DNA of 64,000 nt, taken from the NCBI GenBank assembly GCA_046306335.1, contig JBKDXM010000136.1, positions 1-64,000 on the forward strand. Direction: 5' to 3'. The DNA is from UBA2386 sp046306335. GTDB lineage: Bacteria > Planctomycetota > UBA1135 > UBA2386. Positions 43,067 through 50,272 of the stretch are shown here, piece by piece. Numbering within the stretch: the stretch's first letter is position 1; every line of letters begins with the position of its first letter. Position numbers and translations under genes: made by a program. Below the pieces are notes generated by a model, which did not search any database, was not told the origin of the DNA, and was given only the letters and a program-made list of their open reading frames with translations.

Positions 43067-44235
43067 GCCGCCCCCCGCGCGAGCGCGTCGCGGAACACCG
43101 CGCACAAGCGTGCCACCGATGGTTCCCAGCCAAAGCGCTGCGCGTACGCGCGCACCGGCTGCGGCTCGCGCGGCCGCGCGGCGAACGCGGCGAACGCGGC
43201 GCCGAACGCGGCGGCGTCGCCGACCGGACACAACGCGCCGAGCCACGGCGGCGGCGCGGCGCCGAGGATCTCCGGCACGCCGCCGACCGGCGTCGACACG
43301 ACCGGCAGGCCGCTCGCGAGGGCCTCGGTGACGACGTTGGGCCAGCCTTCGCGCTCGCTCGGCAGCGCCAGCACGTCGCACGCGCGGTACGCGATCGCCA
43401 CCTGATCAGGCGGACGGTTGCCGAGGAAGATGGCGCCCGGCGCTGCCGCCGCGATCGCGGCGCGATCGGGGCCGTCGCCGACCAGCACGAGCCGCGCGTC
43501 CGGCGGCAGGGCCGCGAGGGCGCGCGCCGCCGTGGCGAAGCCCTTGTTGGCGACGAGCCGGCCGACGCCGAGCACCAGGAACCCCGCCGGCGGCAGGCCG
43601 AGCTGCGCGCGCGCCGCCGCCGCATCGCCGGGACGGAAGCGTTCGAGGTCGACGCCGTTGCGCACTTCCTCGACGCGCTCGCGCGGCAGGCCGACCGCAT
43701 CGGCGAAGCGATCCGCGAGGTCGGCGCTGACGGCGAAGCAGCGGTGCGCTGCGGCCGCGGCCGCGGCGATGCGGGCGCGCAAGCCCGGCTGCAAGGCGAG
43801 CACGTTGACGTCGGTGCCGCGCGCCGTCAGCGTGAACGGCACGCCGAGTTCGCGGGCGAGGATCGCCGCGGCGACGCCATCGGGCCACAGGTAGTGCGCG
43901 TCCAGCACGATCGGCCCGCGCGCCGCGAGCGCGGCGACGGTGCGGCGGGCGCCGTCGGCCACCGCCTGCGCCTGCCGCCGCACGCAGCCGGGCCAGTGCC
44001 GCCAGCGCGGATGCGCGACCGCGACGCCGTGCCACGCTTCCTGCGGCGGCGTGCGTCGCCAGGCCTGCCACGCGGCGGTGCGCAGCGGCCAGACGACGTC
44101 GGGCACTGGCGCCACGACCTGCCACGGCAGGCCGCTGGCCGCGGCGACGCGCCGCATGCGGTCGTGCACGAACAGGCCGTGCGTCGGCATCACCGACGAC
44201 GGGAACAGGCCGGTGAAGGTGACGATGCCGCTCAT
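43063..44235 (-). CDS. Glycosyltransferase family 4-type
   Basis: A 390-residue GT-B glycosyltransferase. The N-terminal motif FTGLFPSSVMPTHGLFVHDR is typical for enzymes of exosortase-A loci. The donor-binding part has VLGVGRLVANKGF, LALPSEREGWPNVVTEALASGLPVV (the E-x7-E motif is complete: Glu in SEREGWPNVVTE) and GGVPEI. The sugar is unknown. The ATG at 44235 overlaps the amidotransferase stop (ATGA). It is the more standard of the two glycosyltransferases here. Confidence 0.9.
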   Translation of the reverse strand: MSGIVTFTGLFPSSVMPTHGLFVHDRMRRVAAASGLPWQVVAPVPDVVWPLRTAAWQAWRRTPPQEAWHGVAVAHPRWRHWPGCVRRQAQAVADGARRTVAALAARGPIVLDAHYLWPDGVAAAILARELGVPFTLTARGTDVNVLALQPGLRARIAAAAAAAHRCFAVSADLADRFADAVGLPRERVEEVRNGVDLERFRPGDAAAARAQLGLPPAGFLVLGVGRLVANKGFATAARALAALPPDARLVLVGDGPDRAAIAAAAPGAIFLGNRPPDQVAIAYRACDVLALPSEREGWPNVVTEALASGLPVVSTPVGGVPEILGAAPPPWLGALCPVGDAAAFGAAFAAFAARPREPQPVRAYAQRFGWEPSVARLCAVFRDALARGAA

Positions 44236-46085
44236 GCGGCCCACCGCCGCAGGAAGCGCGCCAGCACGAGCACTGCCCACAGCATCTCGCCGTGGTCGCC
44301 GACGCCGGCGCGATGGCGCGCCAGCAGCCGCTCGACGGCGGCCGGTTCGATCCACTCGCGCAGCGGCGCGTCGTGCAACACCCCGGCCACCGCGTCGCCG
44401 ACCGCGCCCTTGCACCAGGCGCGCAGCGGCACCGAGAAGCCCTGCTTCCGGCGTTGCAGCGCCGCAGGGGCCAAGCGCGACGCCAGCGCCGCGCGCAGGA
44501 ACGCCTTGGTGCGGCCGCCCCGCAGGTGGCGGTCCGGCGGGATGCGCATCGCGTGCTGGAACAACCGGTGGTCGAGGAACGGCGCGCGCACCTCCAGCGC
44601 CACCGCCATCGAGGCGCGGTCCGCCTTGACCAGGATGTCGCCCGGCAGCCACGTCGCGAGGTCGGCGGCGACCGCCTTGTGCAGCGGATGGCGCGCCGGC
44701 GCCGACTCGTACGCGGCGACGACCGGCGCGTGCGGATCGCCGACCTCGGCGAGCCGGTCGCGGCGCAGCACGGCGAAGACCTCCTCGGGCAGGTGCGCGC
44801 TGACCGAGCGCGCGTAGGCGACCGCCGGCGGCGCGCCGAGGTCCTGCAGCGTGCGTTTGCCGCGCAGCCAGCGCGGCAGCCAGTCGGCCTTGGGGTACGC
44901 GGCCCCCAGCGCGCCCGCCAACCAACGCGGCACGAAGCGACGCGCGCGGTGCTCGCCGAGGTCGAACAGGTAGCGGCGATAGCCGCCGAAGGCCTCGTCG
45001 CCGCCGTCGCCGGCGAGCGCGACGGTGACGTGGCGGCGGGCCAGCTTGCAGACGTGGTAGGTCGGCACCGCGCTGCTGTCGCTGAACGGCTCGTCGAACG
45101 TCTCGGCGAGCCAGTCGAGCTGCAGCAGCGCCTGCGGTTCGAGCACCTCCTCGATCAGGCGCGCGCCGCAGGCGGCCGCCGACGCGCGCGCGCCGTCGCG
45201 TTCGTCGAACGCCGGATCCGGGAAGCCGATCGTGCACGCGGTGACCGGACGACCCAGCAGACGGGTCATCGCGTCGACGATCGCGTAGCTGTCGACGCCG
45301 CCCGACAGGAAGGGCGCGAGCGGCACCTCCGCCATCAGGCGGCAGCGCACCGCCTCGTCGAGCAGCGCGAGCGTGCGCTCGGCGTGCTCGGCGTCGGGCC
45401 GGTCGTCGACTTCGTAGTCCAGTCGCCAGTACCTGCGCTCCGTCCAGCGGCCGTCGCGGTACAGCCGCCAGTGCGCCGGCGGCAGTTTGTGCACGCCTTC
45501 GAACACGGTCTCTGGCTCGGCGACGTAGCGCAGCGCCAGGAACTGGCCGATGGCCTGCGGCCGCAGCCGCCGCGGCACGCCGACCTCGTGCAGCGCCTTC
45601 AGCTCGCTGGCGAAGGCGAACACGCCATCGTGCTGCAACCAGTGGAACGGCTTCTTGCCGAAGCGGTCGCGGGCGCAGTAGAGGGCGCCGGCCGGCACGT
45701 CGACGAGCGCGAAGGCGAACATGCCGAACAAGCGCGCGGCGAGGCCTTCGCCCCACGCGCGCCAGCCGTGCAGCAGCACCTCGGTGTCGCTGCGGGTCCG
45801 GAACACCGCGCCACCGGCGACGAGTTCGGCGCGCAACTCCTCGTGGTTGTAGATCTCGCCGTTGAAGACCACCCACAGCGAGCCGTCGGGCAGACCCATC
45901 GGCTGGCTGCCGCCGGCGAGGTCGATCACCGACAGGCGGTTGTGGGCCAGGGCGAACCCCGGACCGGCGTGCACGGACTCGCCGTCGGGTCCGCGGTGGC
46001 GCAACCGCGCCGCCATGCGGGCGGCGAGGCCGGCGTCGACGGGCCGGGAACGGTCCACGGCGAACAGGCCGGCGATGCCGCACAT
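44232..46085 (-). CDS. Asparagine-synthase-type amidotransferase of the exosortase-A locus
   Basis: A 617-residue protein with a class II glutamine amidotransferase domain (Cys2 nucleophile, RLSVIDLAGG, FNGEIYN) and an asparagine-synthase domain whose ATP-binding loop is SGGVDS (261-266). Blocks LAGDGGDEAFGGYRRY and ILVKADRASMAVALEVRAPFLDH are complete. The form in XrtA loci is believed to amidate a uronic acid or similar sugar of the exopolysaccharide rather than make asparagine; this follows from context. The start ATG at 46085 overlaps the ligase stop by one base (TGATG). Confidence 0.93.
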   Translation of the reverse strand: MCGIAGLFAVDRSRPVDAGLAARMAARLRHRGPDGESVHAGPGFALAHNRLSVIDLAGGSQPMGLPDGSLWVVFNGEIYNHEELRAELVAGGAVFRTRSDTEVLLHGWRAWGEGLAARLFGMFAFALVDVPAGALYCARDRFGKKPFHWLQHDGVFAFASELKALHEVGVPRRLRPQAIGQFLALRYVAEPETVFEGVHKLPPAHWRLYRDGRWTERRYWRLDYEVDDRPDAEHAERTLALLDEAVRCRLMAEVPLAPFLSGGVDSYAIVDAMTRLLGRPVTACTIGFPDPAFDERDGARASAAACGARLIEEVLEPQALLQLDWLAETFDEPFSDSSAVPTYHVCKLARRHVTVALAGDGGDEAFGGYRRYLFDLGEHRARRFVPRWLAGALGAAYPKADWLPRWLRGKRTLQDLGAPPAVAYARSVSAHLPEEVFAVLRRDRLAEVGDPHAPVVAAYESAPARHPLHKAVAADLATWLPGDILVKADRASMAVALEVRAPFLDHRLFQHAMRIPPDRHLRGGRTKAFLRAALASRLAPAALQRRKQGFSVPLRAWCKGAVGDAVAGVLHDAPLREWIEPAAVERLLARHRAGVGDHGEMLWAVLVLARFLRRWAA

Positions 46086-47452
46086 CAGCGCCACCTCGTC
46101 GCCATGGTCACGGCGTGGCCGGCGCGGGCGAAGGTGCTGCGGGCGCGGCCCCAGCGCACGCTGACCCCGCGGGCGAAGCCGGCGCTGCGCGCGGCCGGCG
46201 CCGCGCGCAGTTCCGCGCCGACGATCAGCGTCAACGAGGTGACCAGCGCGAGCCAGTGGTAGATGAGGTCGAAGTGGCCCCGGTTGAGGAAGAACGCGCC
46301 CACCAGGAAGCCGACCGTCGTCGCCTCCATCATGCGCGCGTAGACCGACGCCCAGCCGAGGTCCGGACGCAGGACGGTGGCGCGGTGCACGCGGGCGCAG
46401 GCGAAGAAGACCGAAGCCAACAGCAGCAGGTAGACGACGAAGGCGATGCTGCCGCTCTCGGCCCAGATCTGCAGGTAGCTGTTGTGGGCGACGTAGGTTG
46501 TGCCATCCGGCGGCAGCGGCACCACCGAGTACTCCTTGTAGCGCGGCTGGAAGTTGCGCAGGCCGACGCCGAGCAGCGGATTGTCGCCGACCATGCGCAT
46601 GGCCGTCGCCCACGCCGTCAACCGCGCGTTGGCCGACGCCTCCTTGCTGTCGCCGATCGACGACAGGCGCTCGATCACCGACTCCGGCGCCAGCAACAGG
46701 AAGGCGCCGGCGGCGGCGGCGAGGCCGAGGCCGGCGCGGACGATCTGGCCGGAGCGCCACGCCATCCACAGCATCGTGGCGGTGAGCGCCAGGAAGGCGC
46801 CGCGGCTGTGCGTCAGCACGATCGTCACCACCGACAACAGCGCCGCCGCCATCGTGAGCCGCACCACCCACCGGCGGCCGTCCAGGCGGCCGAGGTACCA
46901 CAGCAGCGGCAGGTTCATCACCATCGCCAGGGCGAAGTCGTTGTTGTCCTCCAGCATGCCGCCGGGCCCGCGCAGGATCGGACGGCCGCCGGCGAGGATG
47001 CCGAGCAGGCCGTTCTTCACGCCGAAGAACCCGAGCGACACGGCGATGGTCCACAGCAGCAGGCGCAGGCGTTCCCGGGTGTCCACCTGGGCGGTGGTGA
47101 ACAGCGCGATCAGCACGATCTTGAGGAACTCGACGAAGTACTGGTTGGTGTAGTCGTTCTGGTGCTCGGCGAAGGCGTAGCTGAGCGTCACCAGGAACGC
47201 CAAGGCCGTCATCAGCAGCGTGCGCGCGTCCCATCGGGCGAAGCGGCGCGCTCCCTGTTCGTTGGCCCACCAGCCGAGGAACATGGCGAAGCCGACGAAG
47301 AACGACATGCGCATGCTGCGGGCGAATCCCCAGCACAGGTCCTGCGGCCGCATGTAGGCGAGCCAGCTGAACAGCAGCAGGCCCACGAACGGTCGCCGGA
47401 TGCTGCTCGGCAGCATCAGCATGACGATCGCGAAGACCACCAGGTCGCGCAT
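46085..47452 (-). CDS. Exosortase-A-associated O-antigen-ligase-like membrane protein
   Basis: A 455-residue polytopic protein of the O-antigen ligase (Wzy_C) superfamily in the form tied to exosortase A. The N-terminus MRDLVVFAIVMLMLPSSIRR and LLLFSWLAYMRPQDLCWGFA are typical of that group; the large loop has EDNNDFALAMVMNLPLLWYL and THSRGAFLALTATM, and NPLLGVGLRNF precedes the periplasmic YVAHNSYLQIWAESG with the conserved His. It is expected to ligate or polymerise polysaccharide at the outer face of the inner membrane. It begins 11 nt after the Wzz gene stop. Confidence 0.9.
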   Translation of the reverse strand: MRDLVVFAIVMLMLPSSIRRPFVGLLLFSWLAYMRPQDLCWGFARSMRMSFFVGFAMFLGWWANEQGARRFARWDARTLLMTALAFLVTLSYAFAEHQNDYTNQYFVEFLKIVLIALFTTAQVDTRERLRLLLWTIAVSLGFFGVKNGLLGILAGGRPILRGPGGMLEDNNDFALAMVMNLPLLWYLGRLDGRRWVVRLTMAAALLSVVTIVLTHSRGAFLALTATMLWMAWRSGQIVRAGLGLAAAAGAFLLLAPESVIERLSSIGDSKEASANARLTAWATAMRMVGDNPLLGVGLRNFQPRYKEYSVVPLPPDGTTYVAHNSYLQIWAESGSIAFVVYLLLLASVFFACARVHRATVLRPDLGWASVYARMMEATTVGFLVGAFFLNRGHFDLIYHWLALVTSLTLIVGAELRAAPAARSAGFARGVSVRWGRARSTFARAGHAVTMATRWR

Positions 47453-47463
47453 CGTCCCTCGGC

Positions 47464-49158
47464 TCAGTTCCCGAGCAGGAGCGTCAACAGGTCGCGGACG
47501 AAGCCGGGCAGCCGCGTCGGCGCGCGGTACCAGGTGACCACGACGAGCACGACGAGCGCCATCAGCGCGAAGACGCCGAAGCCGGCGCGGCGGCGGCTGC
47601 GGTGCGCCACCGTCCGCTCGGCGTCCGTCTCCATGTGGCTCAGGCCGCCGAGCACCGGCAATCCGAGTCCGCGCTCGACCTCTTCCATGGTCTTGAACGT
47701 GCCCTGGAGCAGGTCCATCAGCAGGACCAGGCCGATCGCGATGCCGAGTCCGAGCACGGCACCGATCAACGAGACCACCAGGATGTTGGGATCCGTCGGC
47801 GTCGGCGGCGGCGTCGCGCGCTGCAGCGGCTGCACCGGCAGGCGCTGTTCCAGCTTGGCGAGGTACGTGCTCTGGTTCTGCGCCCACGTCGCCGCGTCGG
47901 ACCGCTTCTGCTCGGCGGTCGCGACGTCCTTGCGCTTGCTCTCCAGCAACCGGAAACCCTCGGCGAAGTCCTCGATCTGCCGCGCCTCGGCGGCCAGTTC
48001 GGCGGTCACCCGCTGCAGTTCGCCGGCGGCGAGGCTGGCCGCCTTGATCGCGTCGGTGAGCCGGAGCGCGATGTCGCTGTGCGCGGGGTTGGGGATGGTG
48101 CCGTCGGCGTCGAGCGTGATGCCGAGCGCGGCGCACACGAGCAGAAGCAGCCGTTGGGTGTCGCGTTCGAGCCGGGCGCGCTCGCGGGTGCCGACCTTCC
48201 ACGCCGCGATGCCCGCCTGCGCCACCTGCAATTGCGTCAGCAACGGCGCGATCTCGGGACGGCCCAGCGTCGCCGCGGTGAGCCCCTGGATCGCGCCCTT
48301 GGCGTTCTCCGGCGCGCTGGCCACGGCGGCGCGCAGCCGCGCCGCGTCGGCGACGCGGATGGTGTCCTGGATCGCGATGGCCGTAGGCTGCGTGCGCTCC
48401 GGCACCAGGGCCAGCTGCGCGCGCAACTGCTCGACCTCGGCGCCCCTCGCCTCGCATTCCTTCGCCAGATCGCGGCCGCGCTGGCGCAGTTCGAGGTGCG
48501 CCGCCTGCCGGAGACGGTGGTCGTCCTGCTGCGTGCGCGGGTCGAGGTCCGGTCGGATCCGGTAGCGAACCTCCAGCTCCTGCTTCTCGCGCAGGTACTG
48601 CTCGTACGTGCGGTCCCACTCGCTGAAGGCGGTGTTGGCGAGTTGCAGCTGCTCGGCGTGGGAGCTGCGCAGCTTGGCGACGCGACCGGCGATCCACGAG
48701 TCGACCAGGGCGTTGGCGAAGTCCGCCGCGCGCCGGCCGTCCGTGTCCCGGTACTCGACCCGGATCAGCGCGTACGTGCGCGTGCGGTCGCCGGCGTTCG
48801 AGTCCCAGACGCGCAACCGCGCGCGCACCTTGGCCTCCTCCTGCAGTCGCCGCGCCGGATCGGCCAACGCCGCCTCCGGCCACTTCAGCGCCGCCATCGC
48901 CTCGCCCACGGCGAGCTTGATCGTCTGTTCGGCGCTGTCGACGATGCGCGCGAAGGGGTTCTCGCCCTTGGTCATCTCCGAGGCGATCTCCTGGTGCTCG
49001 ACGAGCGCCTCGGCGACGTAGTAGCGCGGGATCATGTACGCGATCACGGCGCCGACCACGAGTCCGACGAGGACGATCGGGACGAGTTGCCAACGGCGGC
49101 GCCGGAGCAGGTCGACGTAGCGCTGCAGCGACAACTGCGGCAGGTCGATCTGCGTCAC
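47464..49158 (-). CDS. Polysaccharide chain-length determinant (Wzz/GNVR family)
   Basis: A 564-residue Wzz-type protein. It has an N-terminal membrane helix (QLVPIVLVGLVVGAVIAYMI), a long coiled-coil periplasmic part and a second helix near 460-485 (ILVVSLIGAVLGLGIAIGLVLLM), then a cytoplasmic segment and a third hydrophobic helix (GVFALMALVVLVVVTWY). The short cytoplasmic GLPVLGGL stretch resembles the junction before a tyrosine kinase, but no kinase domain is fused and no separate BY-kinase is in the operon. It controls polymer length together with the outer-membrane exporter encoded 67 nt upstream. Confidence 0.9.
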   Translation of the reverse strand: MTQIDLPQLSLQRYVDLLRRRRWQLVPIVLVGLVVGAVIAYMIPRYYVAEALVEHQEIASEMTKGENPFARIVDSAEQTIKLAVGEAMAALKWPEAALADPARRLQEEAKVRARLRVWDSNAGDRTRTYALIRVEYRDTDGRRAADFANALVDSWIAGRVAKLRSSHAEQLQLANTAFSEWDRTYEQYLREKQELEVRYRIRPDLDPRTQQDDHRLRQAAHLELRQRGRDLAKECEARGAEVEQLRAQLALVPERTQPTAIAIQDTIRVADAARLRAAVASAPENAKGAIQGLTAATLGRPEIAPLLTQLQVAQAGIAAWKVGTRERARLERDTQRLLLLVCAALGITLDADGTIPNPAHSDIALRLTDAIKAASLAAGELQRVTAELAAEARQIEDFAEGFRLLESKRKDVATAEQKRSDAATWAQNQSTYLAKLEQRLPVQPLQRATPPPTPTDPNILVVSLIGAVLGLGIAIGLVLLMDLLQGTFKTMEEVERGLGLPVLGGLSHMETDAERTVAHRSRRRAGFGVFALMALVVLVVVTWYRAPTRLPGFVRDLLTLLLGN

Positions 49159-49225
49159 GACGACGCCTCCCGACGTCCGCCAGCGTCCTCGCCCCGCCCG
49201 CGCTGGATCGTCTGCGTGCGCATGC

Positions 49226-50047
49226 CTAGAAGCGGAAGAAGAGCGCGTTGTTCGGGGCGTCGCCGCGGATGACGTCGTAGGCGAACTGCGCCTGGGCGAT
49301 GCCGAGCACGGTCTGCACGGCCAGGCCGATCGGCTCCAGGAACCGCTGCAGCAGGCGCGCCAGCAGGCCGAGGAACGTCGGCGGCACGAGGATGATGTCG
49401 CGCTCGCGGATCGGCAGGTTCATCGTCATCAAGCCCGTCGTCTGCATCTCGCGGAAGTTGATGTCGATGACGAGCGGATGCTCGGCGTCCGGTTTGATGA
49501 GGTAGACGCGGCCGAGGTTGGCGAGCGGCGTCCAACCGCAGTTGGTCATCGCGTCGAAGAAGGTCAGGTCGGTCTCGATCGGGATCTGGCCCTTCTGCGC
49601 GACCTCGCCGAAGGCGTAGAACCACTTCGACGACAGGCTGGTCAGCTGCACGATGCGCGCCTGGATCTCGAAGTCCGCGTCGACGCCAGCGGCTCGCAGC
49701 TGCGAGTTGACGAGCGCCGCGGCTTCGGCCTCGGTCTTGCCGAGCACCGCAACCGGACCGACGTAGGGGACGAAGATCGTGCCGTCGATCGCAATCGGCT
49801 GCGGCAGGGTCAATTCGGCCAGCCGTGCGAACTGCGGCAACTGCAGCGCGTCGGGCGGCAGCAGGAACTGGATGAGGTCGCGGCCGCCGATGTAGTTCTC
49901 GGCCGCGGCGTCACCGGCCGCCCGCGCTCCGAAACCCTTCTCCGGCATGAGCTCGCGGATGCGCTTGTCCTCGTAGCTGCCGCAGGACGCGAGCACACCC
50001 AGGGCCAGCGCAGCGAGCGCGCGGAGGAAGCGAAGAGGTCGGCGCAT
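49226..50047 (-). CDS. Polysaccharide export lipoprotein (Wza-like)
   Basis: A 273-residue outer-membrane exporter. The signal peptide ends in a lipobox LASC with lipidated Cys22. A Poly_export domain starts near residue 80 (LTLPQPIAIDGTIFVPYVGPVAVLGKTEAEAA), and an SLBB-like segment follows (KWFYAFGEVAQKGQIPIETDLTFFDAM), then RERDIILVPP. It should form the octameric pore that lets exopolysaccharide leave the cell. It is the first gene of the eight-gene operon and has a good promoter at 50092-50119. Confidence 0.92.
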   Translation of the reverse strand: MRRPLRFLRALAALALGVLASCGSYEDKRIRELMPEKGFGARAAGDAAAENYIGGRDLIQFLLPPDALQLPQFARLAELTLPQPIAIDGTIFVPYVGPVAVLGKTEAEAAALVNSQLRAAGVDADFEIQARIVQLTSLSSKWFYAFGEVAQKGQIPIETDLTFFDAMTNCGWTPLANLGRVYLIKPDAEHPLVIDINFREMQTTGLMTMNLPIRERDIILVPPTFLGLLARLLQRFLEPIGLAVQTVLGIAQAQFAYDVIRGDAPNNALFFRF

Positions 50048-50091
50048 GCAAGGGTTCAACGCGGTGGGCTGGATGAAGCGGCGATGGCCGG

Positions 50092-50119
50092 ATGCTAGGT
50101 GACCCACCGAGCCTGGCAA
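50092..50119 (-). promoter_or_regulatory. Candidate promoter of the exopolysaccharide operon
   Basis: On the minus strand TTGCCA (50119-50114) and TAGCAT (50097-50092) are 16 nt apart, 44 nt before the Wza ATG. The -35 is close to consensus. Confidence 0.5.
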
Positions 50120-50161
50120 AGCGCCGCCCCCGCTGCCCCATCCCATCGGCAGTTGCGGCGG

Positions 50162-50176
50162 TGCAACGTGATGCCA
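50162..50176 (-). promoter_or_regulatory. Sigma-54-promoter-like element with short spacing
   Basis: The minus strand reads TGGCATCACGTTGCA, close to the sigma-54 consensus TGGCAC-N5-TTGCA, but GG and GC are 9 nt apart instead of 10. It is 115 nt upstream of the Wza ATG. It would suit control by the sigma-54 activator at 34079, but the spacing defect makes activity doubtful. Confidence 0.25.
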
Positions 50177-50272
50177 GTGCACGGGATGCCGCCGCGGCAG
50201 GCGGGCGAATGGGACCGGGCCGTTACGAATCGACGCTTCGCCTGTGGGGAACCTTCCACTACGAACTCCCCG

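Noticed and set aside
47464..49158. Fused Wzz-tyrosine kinase
   Set aside because: No Walker motifs follow the second membrane helix; the protein ends after a third helix.
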